From assembly GCF_013085545.1 (NCBI RefSeq), contig NZ_CP039543.1, positions 124,001 to 188,000 of the forward strand: a stretch of DNA of 64,000 bases. Reading direction: 5' to 3'. Of this stretch, positions 53,568 to 62,002 are shown piece by piece. The notes beneath the pieces are model-generated. The model had not been told where the DNA came from. It was given only the letters and a program-made list of their open reading frames with translations, and did no database searches. The DNA is from Oceanidesulfovibrio marinus. Lineage in GTDB: Bacteria > Desulfobacterota > Desulfovibrionia > Desulfovibrionales > Desulfovibrionaceae. Both the position numbers and the translations under genes were made by a program. Every line of letters begins with the position of its first letter. Within the stretch, counting starts at the first letter, position 1.

Positions 53568-53593
53568 CCGGGGGAATGCTTGCCATTCCCCGG
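53568..53593 (+). terminator. Hairpin after the Nudix gene, possible terminator
   Basis: CCGGGGGAATG and CATTCCCCGG pair around a short loop with one bulged G. There is no T-tract, so termination is uncertain. Confidence 0.4.
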
Positions 53594-53598
53594 AAGCC

Positions 53599-53628
53599 GT
53601 GACACAAACTGTACGGATACTTTATGTT
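53599..53628 (+). promoter_or_regulatory. Candidate promoter for glgA-glgB
   Basis: GTGACA (53599-53604), 18-base spacer, TATGTT (53623-53628). The resulting leader of about 90 bases carries a perfect TGTGCGA/TCGCACA hairpin at 53670-53685. Confidence 0.45.
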
Positions 53629-53727
53629 ATGTCTTCCTTCCCGGAAGGAGAATCAGGTGACGACCGGTCTGTGCGAAGTCGCACATAGAATAGCCGAAGC
53701 GGATGTACGAAGCCGGCAGGGGGGAGC

Positions 53728-55188
53728 ATGCCGCCGAAACCGTTGATCCTGTTTGCATCCTCGGAGATGTACCCGTTTTCTAAAACAGGCGGCCTGGGGG
53801 ACGTCCTGGGGGCCCTTCCATTGGCCTTGCACCGGCAGGGCTGCAACACCGCCGTGGTCACGCCGCTCTACGGTCGGTTGAACACCAGCGAGTACCCGCT
53901 GCATCTGCTTTATTCCGATTGCCCGGTGGGCTACCCATGGGCGCCCATCACGACAGATATCTACCTGGCGGATTTCCACGGCATGCCCGTGTACTTCATC
54001 CACCGGGACGAGTACTTCGACCGCCGCTTCTACTACAACACGTACAGGGGCGACTACTTCGACAACTGCGAGCGGTTCATCTTCTTTTCGCGCGCGGTTC
54101 TGGAGCTTTCCCGCCTGCTGGAGACGCCGCCGGCGGTCATCCACGCCAGCGACTGGCAGACCGCGCTGGTGCCGGCGTATCTGTACTTCGCGCGCATGTC
54201 CGACCCTGCCTGGCGCGACACCCGCACCGTGCTCACCATCCACAACCTCGCCTTCCAGGGCCGCTTCTCCTCGCGGTTGTTCTGGACCTCCGGGCTGCCG
54301 CCGCACGCCTGGTCCATGGACGGAGCCGAGTACCACGGGGACTTCAACCTGCTCAAAGCGGGCATTGCCTACTCGGACATGGTGACCACGGTGAGCCCCA
54401 GCTACGCCAGGGAGATACGCGTCTCCGCCGAGTGCGGCTGCGGTCTGGAAGGCATCCTCACCAAGCGCTCCGACCACGTCCGAGGCATCCTCAACGGCGC
54501 GGACTACGATGTCTGGGACCCGCGGGACGACAGGTACCTGCCGTGCTGCTACGGGGCCAAGGACGCCGAAGGCAAGGAATCCTGCAAGAGCGAGCTGCTG
54601 AAGGAGCTGGGCCTGAGCGATGAGCTCATGGACAAGCCGGTGCTTGGCTTCATCGGCCGGCTGCGGGAGCAGAAGGGCATCGACCTCCTGCTGGACATCC
54701 TGCCGGAGTTGATGAAGCTCGACGTGGGCATGGTCGTCCTGGGCGAAGGCGACATCGTCTACGAGGAACAGTGCCTGGCGGCCATGGAGGACTACCTGGG
54801 CCGTTTCTCCGCGCGGGTGAGCTATACCGAGGACCTGGCCCACCGCATCCAGGCCGGCTGCGACATCTTTCTCATGCCCTCGCGCTACGAGCCCTGTGGC
54901 CTGACCCAGATCTACGCCCTGCGCTACGGCACGCCGCCGGTGGCCACGGCCGTGGGCGGTCTGAGCGACACCATCGTGCCCTATCCGGACCCGGAGGCCA
55001 CGGGCTTCACCTTCCGCGAGTCCGAGCCCGAGCAGTTCCTCGAAGCCATCCGCCAGGCCGTGACCGTGTGGCAGGACCACGCGGCCTGGAGCGCGTTACG
55101 CGAACGCGCCATGCGCCAGGAGTTTACCTGGGACAAGGCGGCGCACAAGTACCTGGACGTGTACCACGCCCTGGGCGCCGCGGTGTAG
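53728..55188 (+). CDS. glgA: Glycogen/starch synthase
   Basis: 486 residues, GT5 family. N-terminal [15 protein letters not shown] is the ADP-glucose-binding signature. H-A-S-D-W-Q-T-A, a C-terminal GT-B domain with [11 protein letters not shown] and the E-x7-E region in [11 protein letters not shown] follow. It extends alpha-1,4-glucan from ADP-glucose. GGGGGGAG precedes the ATG. Co-directional with glgB, 44 bp apart, so a glycogen operon. Confidence 0.95.
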   Translation: MPPKPLILFASSEMYPFSKTGGLGDVLGALPLALHRQGCNTAVVTPLYGRLNTSEYPLHLLYSDCPVGYPWAPITTDIYLADFHGMPVYFIHRDEYFDRRFYYNTYRGDYFDNCERFIFFSRAVLELSRLLETPPAVIHASDWQTALVPAYLYFARMSDPAWRDTRTVLTIHNLAFQGRFSSRLFWTSGLPPHAWSMDGAEYHGDFNLLKAGIAYSDMVTTVSPSYAREIRVSAECGCGLEGILTKRSDHVRGILNGADYDVWDPRDDRYLPCCYGAKDAEGKESCKSELLKELGLSDELMDKPVLGFIGRLREQKGIDLLLDILPELMKLDVGMVVLGEGDIVYEEQCLAAMEDYLGRFSARVSYTEDLAHRIQAGCDIFLMPSRYEPCGLTQIYALRYGTPPVATAVGGLSDTIVPYPDPEATGFTFRESEPEQFLEAIRQAVTVWQDHAAWSALRERAMRQEFTWDKAAHKYLDVYHALGAAV

Positions 55189-55232
55189 CACCCTGAATCC
55201 GGGACACGGACGTGTGTCCAAGGAGTAGTACC

Positions 55233-57167
55233 ATGGCAGCGACAAAGCCGGTGACCATACCGGAGTTCGATGTATATCTGTTCGGCCGGGGCGAGCATTG
55301 GGACATCTACCGCATCCTGGGCGCGCATCCGCACGAGCAGGACGGCGAGCACGGCTACCGCTTTGCCGTGTGGGCGCCCAATGCGCAGGAGGTCAATATA
55401 GCCGGCGACTTCAACGAATGGCGCTGGGGCGAGTTTCCGCTCTATCCTGTGGCCAGCTCTGGCATCTGGGCCGGCTTCCTGCCCGGCATGGAGCAGGGCG
55501 TGCTCTACAAGATCGGGATCAAGGATCAGAACGGGCGCATCGTCTACAAGACCGACCCTTACGCCCTGCACACGGAGATGCGGCCCGGCAACGCAGCCAG
55601 GACATGGACCCTGGACGGCTATGAGTGGAACGACGAGCAGTGGATGCGCGAGCGCCGTGAAAAGGGCCTGCCCCTGAACCGCGCGGTCTCCATCTACGAG
55701 GTCCATCCCGGCTCCTGGCGGCGCAAGGACGACGGCGGCTTCCTCTCCTACAACAATCTGGCTGACCAGCTCATTCCCTACGTCAAGCAGCTCGGGTTCA
55801 CCCACATCCAGCTCATGCCTGTGGCCGAGCACCCGCTGGACGAGTCCTGGGGCTACCAGACCAGCCACTACTTCGCGCCCACCTCGCGCTTCGGCGCGCC
55901 GGACGATTTCCGCACTTTTGTGGACCGCTGCCACGGCGCCGGCCTCGGCGTGCTGCTGGACTGGGTGCCGGGCCACTTTCCCAAGGACGAGTGGTGCCTG
56001 GGACGCTTCGACGGCACGGCGGTTTATGAGCACTCCGACCCCAGGCAGGGCGAGCACCCGGACTGGGGCACCTACATCTTCAACTACGGCCGTAGCGAGG
56101 TGCGCAACTTCCTCTTCGCCAATGCCCTGTACTGGCTCAAGGAGTTCCACATCGACGGCATCCGCATAGACGCCGTGGCCTCCATGCTCTACCTGGACTA
56201 CTCCCGCGAGGAAGGGGAGTGGGTGCCCAACATGTTCGGCGGCCGCGAGAACCTGGAGGCCATCGACTTCCTCAAGGAGCTCAACCGCGTGGTGCACGAG
56301 CACTACCCCGGCGCCATCATGGTGGCGGAGGAGTCCACGGCCTGGGCCGGCGTGTCCCGGCCCCTCTATGTCGGCGGCCTCGGCTTTACCTTCAAGTGGA
56401 ACATGGGCTGGATGCACGACACCCTGGAGTACTTCTCCAAGGACCCGATCCACCGCGCCCACCACCAGAACACGCTCACCTTCTCCATGCTCTACGCCTT
56501 CACGGAGAACTTCGTGCTGCCGCTCTCCCACGACGAGGTCGTGCACGGCAAGGGCGCGCTGCTCTCCAAGATGCCCGGCGACATGTGGCAGCAACAGGCC
56601 AACCTCAGGCTGCTCTACTCCTACCAGTGGGCGCATCCGGGCAAGAAGCTGCTTTTCATGGGCGGCGAGTTCGGCCAGTGGAACGAGTGGAAGGAGTCCG
56701 GCCAGCTGGACTGGGTGCTCATGGAGTTCCCCACGCACCAGGGCATTGCCCGCTGCCTCACGGACCTGAACAGGATTTTGGTGGACGAGCCGGCCATGCA
56801 CCGCTTCGACCACGACTGGCAGGGCTTCCAGTGGCTCGATTTCTCGGACTACGCCAACTCCGTGCTCAGCTTCATGCGTCTTGCCCCGGAGCTGACCAAT
56901 CCGGACAGCGGCGAAACCGTGTTCGAGCCGGCGCCGTCCGTTATCTGGGTCTTCAACTTCACGCCGGTGGTGCGCAAGGAGTACGTGATTCCCGCGCCCC
57001 ATGGCGGCTTGTGGCGGGAGATATTCAACTCCGACAGCTCGGCCTACGGCGGCTCCAACACGGGCAACGCCGGGCTGGTGGACGCCCGCTACAACGAAAC
57101 CAGCCAGGGCTGGGGCCTTAACCTGACGCTGCCGCCGCTGGCGGCCATGGCCTTCAAGCCGGCGTAG
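55233..57167 (+). CDS. glgB: 1,4-alpha-glucan branching enzyme
   Basis: 644 residues from ATG 55233 (AAGGAG upstream; a short frame extension is not supported). N-terminal CBM48 domain (F-A-V-W-A-P-N-A-Q-E-V-N-I-A-G-D-F-N), GH13 barrel with D-G-I-R-I-D-A-V (nucleophile Asp), M-V-A-E-E-S-T (acid/base Glu), L-S-H-D-E-V (third Asp) and the C-terminal beta domain. It forms alpha-1,6 branches. It lacks the extra N-terminal domain of long GlgB forms. A phosphorylase or debranching gene is not in the window. Confidence 0.96.
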   Translation: MAATKPVTIPEFDVYLFGRGEHWDIYRILGAHPHEQDGEHGYRFAVWAPNAQEVNIAGDFNEWRWGEFPLYPVASSGIWAGFLPGMEQGVLYKIGIKDQNGRIVYKTDPYALHTEMRPGNAARTWTLDGYEWNDEQWMRERREKGLPLNRAVSIYEVHPGSWRRKDDGGFLSYNNLADQLIPYVKQLGFTHIQLMPVAEHPLDESWGYQTSHYFAPTSRFGAPDDFRTFVDRCHGAGLGVLLDWVPGHFPKDEWCLGRFDGTAVYEHSDPRQGEHPDWGTYIFNYGRSEVRNFLFANALYWLKEFHIDGIRIDAVASMLYLDYSREEGEWVPNMFGGRENLEAIDFLKELNRVVHEHYPGAIMVAEESTAWAGVSRPLYVGGLGFTFKWNMGWMHDTLEYFSKDPIHRAHHQNTLTFSMLYAFTENFVLPLSHDEVVHGKGALLSKMPGDMWQQQANLRLLYSYQWAHPGKKLLFMGGEFGQWNEWKESGQLDWVLMEFPTHQGIARCLTDLNRILVDEPAMHRFDHDWQGFQWLDFSDYANSVLSFMRLAPELTNPDSGETVFEPAPSVIWVFNFTPVVRKEYVIPAPHGGLWREIFNSDSSAYGGSNTGNAGLVDARYNETSQGWGLNLTLPPLAAMAFKPA

Positions 57168-57219
57168 GTCGGAGTCGCCCGGACGCTTGCATTGACCTTC
57201 TATCTCGCGCGGGACTCCA

Positions 57220-57247
57220 TTGACAGAATTTCCTCCGTCCGTGTAAT
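57220..57247 (+). promoter_or_regulatory. Candidate promoter for the secreted coiled-coil protein gene
   Basis: TTGACA (57220-57225), 16-base spacer, TGTAAT (57242-57247), about 70 bases before the ATG at 57316. Confidence 0.55.
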
Positions 57248-57315
57248 GGTTTATGGTAACTGACACGGATTACTCTTCTCTTGGAGTGGAACACGGAGAC
57301 GCGGAGGGGTGAGCG

Positions 57316-57891
57316 ATGCGCCATGAACACGTTTCGAAATTGAGTGCCCGTTCAGCGTGCGCCGTGCTGGCCGTGCTTCTGTGGTGCGCGTTCGTCTCCA
57401 ATGCGCAGGCGCGCAACACCATCCGCTGGTACGACGACCAGGGCAACCTGCACACCATCGAGCTCTCCGACCTCGGCCCGTACGAGCAGGAGATCCAGGA
57501 CAAGCTGCAAGGCGAGGGCAACCAGACGCCGCAGGTGGACGATGGCGCCGTGAGCCAGGAAGCGCCGGCGAAGTCCGAAAAGCTGGAGCAGCAGTACGAG
57601 GCCATCAAGGCGCGGGAGCAGCAGCGCCAGGATCGCCAGCGCATCATCCGGGAGATCAACTCCATCGACAGCCAGATCGCCGACGTGGACAAGCAGATCG
57701 CGGAGACCGAGCAGCAGCTCAAGTACAAGGGCAACCGCCGCGCCGGCATCGTCAACCGCGAGGGCACAAGCATCCGCCTGTGGCAGGATATCCTCAACCT
57801 CCGCAAGCAGCTCGACCTGCTCTACACCAAGAAACAAACTCTGCAGAATCAAAAAGAAGCGCTCCGGCAGCAGATGCCACCGGCGCCGTAA
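57316..57891 (+). CDS. Exported coiled-coil protein with DUF4124-like start
   Basis: 191 residues. Signal peptide to about 31 (V-S-N-A-Q-A). The mature start R-N-T-I-R-W-Y-D-D-Q-G-N-L-H-T-I resembles the short DUF4124 beta motif seen in periplasmic proteins. From about 85 the sequence is a long Gln/Glu/Arg/Lys coiled coil (I-A-D-V-D-K-Q-I-A-E-T-E-Q-Q-L-K). Probably a periplasmic structural or adaptor protein; function unknown. 25 bp before the arfB-like gene, so the two may share a transcript. Confidence 0.75.
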   Translation: MRHEHVSKLSARSACAVLAVLLWCAFVSNAQARNTIRWYDDQGNLHTIELSDLGPYEQEIQDKLQGEGNQTPQVDDGAVSQEAPAKSEKLEQQYEAIKAREQQRQDRQRIIREINSIDSQIADVDKQIAETEQQLKYKGNRRAGIVNREGTSIRLWQDILNLRKQLDLLYTKKQTLQNQKEALRQQMPPAP

Positions 57892-57916
57892 CCGGTCCGC
57901 AGCCGGCCCCTCCACC

Positions 57917-58354
57917 ATGTCCGATGAACGCTACGCGCCCTTGTCCGGCGGCCTGCTGCTCGATCTCCAGGAGCTGCGTATGGAGACCATGCGCGCCGGC
58001 GGTCCTGGCGGCCAGCACCAGAACACGGCTGATACGGCCGTGGCCCTCACCCTGCCCGTGGCCCAGTCCAGAAGCCTCAACGACGAGGCCAAATCCACCA
58101 TTTTCCGCCGGCTCGCCTCCCGGCTGACCAAGGACGGCGAGCTGCGCGTGGTCAGCCGCACCAGCCGCAGCCAGAAAGCCAACCGCGACATCGCCCAGAA
58201 TCGCCTCCTGGAGCTCCTGCGCTCCGCCCTTACCGAGCCCAAACAACGCCGACCCACCCGCATCTCCCGCGCGGCCAAACGCCGCCGTGTGGAGTCCAAA
58301 CGCCGCCACGGCGACAAGAAAGCCCAACGCGCCAAGCCTGATATTTCCGAGTAG
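57917..58354 (+). CDS. arfB: ArfB/YaeJ-like peptidyl-tRNA hydrolase (GGQ protein)
   Basis: 145 residues. The class I release-factor GGQ loop is G-G-P-G-G-Q-H-Q-N-T near 28-37 and the C-terminal tail is strongly basic (R-R-P-T-R-I-S-R-A-A-K-R-R-R), as needed to enter the empty mRNA channel of stalled ribosomes. ArfB rescues ribosomes stuck on messages without a stop codon. In E. coli ArfB the GGQ is followed by a similar N-K-x-x-T run, here Q-H-Q-N-T-A-D-T. The stop is followed within four bases by a family 2 repeat copy. Confidence 0.85.
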   Translation: MSDERYAPLSGGLLLDLQELRMETMRAGGPGGQHQNTADTAVALTLPVAQSRSLNDEAKSTIFRRLASRLTKDGELRVVSRTSRSQKANRDIAQNRLLELLRSALTEPKQRRPTRISRAAKRRRVESKRRHGDKKAQRAKPDISE

Positions 58355-58357
58355 TGG

Positions 58358-58512
58358 GAAGGCTGTCTGAGGGGCGCTGCCCCTCAGGCTCCCCGCCAGG
58401 GAGCATTGCTCCCTGGACCCTATTCTGGGTCCAGAAAAACAAATTAGATAAAAAGTTTGGGAAGGGAGAGCGCGAGAGGGAAAGCCTTTTTCAAAAGGTG
58501 TCCCTCTCGCAT
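58358..58512 (+). repeat. Multi-hairpin repeat, family 2, copy A
   Basis: Four hairpins in a row fill the space between the convergent arfB-like and methyltransferase genes: CTGAGGGGC/GCCCCTCAG (58367-58387), CCAGGGAGC/GCTCCCTGG (58396-58416), GGACCC/GGGTCC (58415-58432) and GCGAGAGGGA/TCCCTCTCGC (58472-58510) with an inner CCTTTT/AAAAGG stem. From 58449 the sequence is nearly identical to 59661-59722. Confidence 0.8.
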
Positions 58513-58522
58513 TCTTGTTTCT

Positions 58523-59503
58523 TTACGCCGTAATCATCCAGAAGGAGCCGGGTTCCACGGCGTTTCCTTCCTTCAAGAATCGACCCAGCACCGGGCAGAC
58601 CCGCGCCAGCGCTGCCGGGTGTGCGTGGCGCAGGTGGTTCACGGCGGCGAGGGTGCGGAGGCGGGTGCCGCCGGAGAGCAGGGCTTCGAGCAGGTACTGC
58701 TCGGTCCAGAGCCGGCGCTGATGTACGGCCCATTTCGCCGGGTAGTCGCGCGGGGTGAAGATGTCGTGGGCGTGGACGAGCACGCCGGCCGGCAGCCGGG
58801 GGATGATGTCGAGATAGGCGACAAGCACGTCCCCGCCGGGACGGACCACGTGGGACGAGTCGATGAAGAGTATGTCGCCAGGGCCGAGCAGGGCGGCCAG
58901 GCTGGCTGGGTCCTCGTCCTCGGCCTTGCGCGCGCGGACCTCCACGCCCAGCGAGGCGAGCCATGGCTTGGGGAACGGGTCCACCACGATGTGCGTGTGG
59001 CCACGGCCCGGTGACAGGGCCTCGGTGGCGGCGCGCGCCTCCAGGGCCATGAGCGTGGACATGCCGCTGCCCAGCTCCAGCACGGTGTGCGGTGTGCGGG
59101 CGCGGAGGAGCGCGTAGAGGATCTCGGCGTCGCCCGGGCCAAAGGAGTCGTTGGCGAATGTGAAGGCGCGTTTGGCCGGGGCGCGGTCGGCCATGGCCAG
59201 CAGCTCGCCGGCGAATGGCGCGAGCTCGTCGAGCAAGGCGAGCTGGTCCGGCTCGCCCAGGTCCACGCCGGGCAGATCGCGCGGGCCGTCCGCCATGGCC
59301 TCGACCGGATACGGCTCGTAAAAGTGATTGCGTAGCGGGTGCACACCGCACCGCGCGAGGATGGCGCGGGTCACAGGCAGCCGCGTGAGGCCGATCTGCC
59401 GCGCCATAGACAGCCACCAGCCGCCGGCCCAGCTCAGCGGGGCGAGCAGGATGTCCAGAGCCGGGGCGATCCGGCGGAGAATGTTTCGGGTAGACCTGTG
59501 CAT
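58523..59503 (-). CDS. Class I SAM-dependent methyltransferase flanked by repeats
   Basis: 326 residues from ATG 59503; a longer frame to 59560 has no better start. The N-terminal ~45 residues are hydrophobic/basic (I-A-P-A-L-D-I-L-L-A-P-L-S-W-A-G-G-W-W). The SAM domain has V-L-E-L-G-S-G-M-S-T (motif I), then V-V-D-P-F and I-L-F-I-D-S-S-H-V-V-R-P-G-G-D, which fits the methyltransferase 24 type used on sugars and small molecules. A glycosyltransferase gene is divergent at 59772. The gene is bracketed by direct copies of the family 2 repeat, which suggests it could have moved or can be deleted as a unit. Confidence 0.85.
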   Translation of the reverse strand: MHRSTRNILRRIAPALDILLAPLSWAGGWWLSMARQIGLTRLPVTRAILARCGVHPLRNHFYEPYPVEAMADGPRDLPGVDLGEPDQLALLDELAPFAGELLAMADRAPAKRAFTFANDSFGPGDAEILYALLRARTPHTVLELGSGMSTLMALEARAATEALSPGRGHTHIVVDPFPKPWLASLGVEVRARKAEDEDPASLAALLGPGDILFIDSSHVVRPGGDVLVAYLDIIPRLPAGVLVHAHDIFTPRDYPAKWAVHQRRLWTEQYLLEALLSGGTRLRTLAAVNHLRHAHPAALARVCPVLGRFLKEGNAVEPGSFWMITA

Positions 59504-59576
59504 GCTTGCACCGGTGTAGCAGGAAGCGCTCGGCTGCGCTATATGAACGACCCAGCACACCGACGACTAGGTATAT

Positions 59577-59722
59577 GGGGGACCAATTCCCCATGCCCCC
59601 TGCCAAGGGGAATGATTCCCCTTGGAACCCTCAAATGGGGCCAGGAAAAAGAATCCCAAGTAAAAAGTTTGGGAAGGGAGAGCCCGAGAGGGAGAACCTT
59701 TTTTAAAAGGTGTCCCTCTCGC
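59577..59722 (+). repeat. Multi-hairpin repeat, family 2, copy B
   Basis: Same order of hairpins as copy A with different arm sequences in the 5' part: CCAAGGGGAA/TTCCCCTTGG (59603-59625), then the shared 3' block from TAAAAAGTTTGGG (59661) to CGAGAGGGA/TCCCTCTCG (59685-59721) with inner CCTTTT/AAAAGG. It lies in the divergent region between the methyltransferase and the glycosyltransferase genes, in the same orientation as copy A. Confidence 0.8.
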
Positions 59723-59771
59723 AGTAACAAGTTCTTAACCAAGCGTCGCCCGGTCGCATTGCGGCGGGGCA

Positions 59772-60908
59772 ATGGTTGCTGTAATGCAGATACGCATGAG
59801 CGTATCCGTCATCCACCACACCCTGCTGGAGCTTCGCGGCGGCGCATCGCGCGTGGCCTCGATTCTGAACGACGAGCTCGCGGCCATGGGCGTGGAGTCG
59901 TCCCACTCTTTTGAGGTGGCCGAGAGCCGGGACGGGGAGGCAGAGCTTTTGAGCCGGCCGTGGCCGGCGCGGCTGGAGGAAGCCATCGCGGCCGGGAGCG
60001 TGGTGCACGTTCATTCCACGTCGCAGTGGCACGAGCTGCTGGCGTTTCTTGCGGCGCGGCAGGCGCGCACTGTGATCACCCTGCACGATTTCCAGCTCGT
60101 GGCCGGGGGCTGTGTGGCGCCGGTGGAGTGCGACATCTCGGCCGGCAGGTGCCCGGACCCGTGCCCCCGCGGCTATCCGGACCCGGAGGGCGAGCGCAAG
60201 CTGCGCAAGCGGCTGGTGGGCAACCTCGATCCGGTTATCGCCAGCCCCTCGGAGTGGCTCCGGCGGCAGGCCGCGTCCAGCCTGGAGCGGGAGGTGGTGC
60301 TGGTTCCCAACGGTGTGCCCTGGCCGCAGACCATGCCCGACGCGGCGGCGAAAAACGCGGCCAAGAAGGCCCTGGGCATTGCGCAGGCGGCGCGTACCGT
60401 GCTCTTCGTGGCGCACGGCGGTCGCCGGGCAGCGTACAAGGCTGGCCACGAGTGGGACTTTATCTGGCGGCTGATCAAAGAGCAGACCCCCGGCGCCGTG
60501 GGCATCATGGCGGGCGGCAAGAGCATGGAGCGCGACGGCGACCTGCTGCGGCTGCCGTATCTGGAGCCGGAGCACCTGGCCCGCGTACTCACGGCGGCGG
60601 ACGTGCTCTGCTATCCCACCCTGGCGGACAACCATCCGCTGGCCGTGCTGGAGGCCATGGCCCATGGCGCGGCCGTGGCGGCAAGCGCCGTGGGCGGCGT
60701 GAAGGAGCAGGTGGCCGACGGTGTGAACGGGCTGCTGGCCCCGCCCGAGGAGTGGGAGACGCTGGCAACGCACACCGCGGAGCTGCTGGCCCGTCCGCCG
60801 CGCTGCCGGGAGCTCTCCCGCACAGCCTTTGAGCAGGGCGCAAAGCGCTTCAACGCACGCCGCATGGCCGAGGACTACCGCACGCTCTATGGGCGCGTCC
60901 TGGGCTGA
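59772..60908 (+). CDS. Glycosyltransferase family 4 protein
   Basis: 378 residues from ATG 59772; in-frame ATGs at 59784 and 59796 are equally possible. N-terminal L-L-E-L-R-G-G-A-S-R-V-A-S-I-L is the usual acceptor-domain glycine loop, H-V-H-S-T-S-Q-W-H-E-L follows, and the donor domain has A-H-G-G-R-R-A-A-Y-K-A-G-H-E and P-T-L-A-D-N-H-P-L-A-V-L-E-A-M. A cysteine-rich patch (C-V-A-P-V-E-C ... C-P-D-P-C) lies near 115-135, as in WcaC-like transferases with a metal-binding insert. Acceptor unknown; perhaps works with the methyltransferase. Confidence 0.87.
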   Translation: MVAVMQIRMSVSVIHHTLLELRGGASRVASILNDELAAMGVESSHSFEVAESRDGEAELLSRPWPARLEEAIAAGSVVHVHSTSQWHELLAFLAARQARTVITLHDFQLVAGGCVAPVECDISAGRCPDPCPRGYPDPEGERKLRKRLVGNLDPVIASPSEWLRRQAASSLEREVVLVPNGVPWPQTMPDAAAKNAAKKALGIAQAARTVLFVAHGGRRAAYKAGHEWDFIWRLIKEQTPGAVGIMAGGKSMERDGDLLRLPYLEPEHLARVLTAADVLCYPTLADNHPLAVLEAMAHGAAVAASAVGGVKEQVADGVNGLLAPPEEWETLATHTAELLARPPRCRELSRTAFEQGAKRFNARRMAEDYRTLYGRVLG

Positions 60909-60947
60909 CGATTCTTCGCGATCATCCCTTCATTCCAGACAATACGA

Positions 60948-60994
60948 ACACGACCGGAAACCCCGCCATGCGCAGGATTCCCGGCCGTGTGTCA
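60948..60994. other. Stem-loop after the glycosyltransferase gene
   Basis: ACACGACCGG pairs with CCGGCCGTGT across a 24-base loop. No T-tract follows. The rest of 60909-61041 shows nothing recognisable. Confidence 0.4.
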
Positions 60995-61041
60995 GGTGCA
61001 CGTTGAATCGCCGTTCAGGAAACTATTGAAAGATCCTCTTA

Positions 61042-61171
61042 CGGCAGGCTGTTCAAAAATCACGCTGGCAAGGCGCAAAAAAAGTTCAAGGCTGACGCGT
61101 ATAAAATATACGCGAGGGTTTGAAATTTTTACAGCAACGCAGCCAGCGGGAGATTTTCAATCGCCTGCCTA
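61042..61171 (-). repeat. Dispersed ~130-bp imperfect palindromic repeat, family 1, copy 2
   Basis: Read on the minus strand it begins TAGGCAGGCGATTGAAA at the stop codon of the LOG gene and ends GAACAGCCTGCCG. Its centre is GCGTATAAAATATACGC, and outer parts pair as CGCTGGC.../...GCCAGCG. It aligns over its full length with the copy at 630-754, in the same orientation relative to the adjacent gene. Confidence 0.8.
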
Positions 61172-61831
61172 GACGATGACGTAGCGTTTGATGAAATGGA
61201 CCACCTCGTCGGGCGAGTCCATCATGGCGAAGAGGTCCAGCTCGTCCTCGTTCAGGTAGCCGGCCTGCACCATGTGGTCGCGTATCCAGTCCATGAGCCC
61301 GGCCCAGTACTCGCTCTTGTAGAGGATGATGGGGAAGGGCTTGATGCGCTTGGTCTGCACCAGCACGGTGGCTTCGAAGAGCTCGTCCAGGGTGCCCAGG
61401 CCGCCGGGCATGACGATGTACGCCGTGGCGTACTTCACGAACATGACCTTGCGCACGAAGAAGTACTTGAAATCGAGGGCTACGTTCTGAAATTCATTGG
61501 GCTTTTGCTCCATGGGCAGCCTGATGTTCAGGCCCACGGAAACGCCGTCCTCCACCTGGGCCGCGCCCTTGTTGCCGGCCTCCATGATGCCGGGGCCGCC
61601 GCCGGTGATGACGGTGTAGCCGGCCTCGGCCAGCTTCTGGGCTATCTCCACGCACTCGTCGTAGACAGGGTCGCCTTCGCGCACGCGGGCGGAGCCGAAG
61701 ATGGAGACGCCGTGGCCGTAGTCGCCCAGGGTGTCGAACCCGTCCACCAGCTCGGCCATTATCTTGAAGAGCCGCCAGGACTCTTGCATGGAAAGGTCGT
61801 CGATGACGAATTGCTTGTGTTGCTGAACCAT
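61169..61831 (-). CDS. LOG-family protein (TIGR00730 type)
   Basis: 220 residues from ATG 61831 with GGAG upstream. The nucleotide-binding motifs of lysine-decarboxylase-like/LOG proteins are clear: T-G-G-G-P-G-I-M-E-A-G-N-K-G-A and P-G-G-L-G-T-L-D-E-L-F-E. Characterised LOG members are phosphoribohydrolases acting on nucleoside 5'-monophosphates, releasing a base; bacterial substrates are often unknown. An N-terminal ~30-residue helix precedes the Rossmann fold. Very long upstream frame extensions run through the divergent nuclease gene and are shadows. Confidence 0.9.
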   Translation of the reverse strand: MVQQHKQFVIDDLSMQESWRLFKIMAELVDGFDTLGDYGHGVSIFGSARVREGDPVYDECVEIAQKLAEAGYTVITGGGPGIMEAGNKGAAQVEDGVSVGLNIRLPMEQKPNEFQNVALDFKYFFVRKVMFVKYATAYIVMPGGLGTLDELFEATVLVQTKRIKPFPIILYKSEYWAGLMDWIRDHMVQAGYLNEDELDLFAMMDSPDEVVHFIKRYVIV

Positions 61832-62002
61832 TATCGCTCCTTGGCGTGTTGGTCGGTTGAAGGGTGGTTCCTCCTGCGCGGCCCGGGCAAAAGTGTGTGT
61901 ACGTTTGCGCTCACCAGAGATATATCGCATACTTTGCGTTCGCGACAATGGCCGCCGGGTACCTCGCCGGCGGCGTTCAACACCACCTTTCGAGGAGCAA
62001 CG

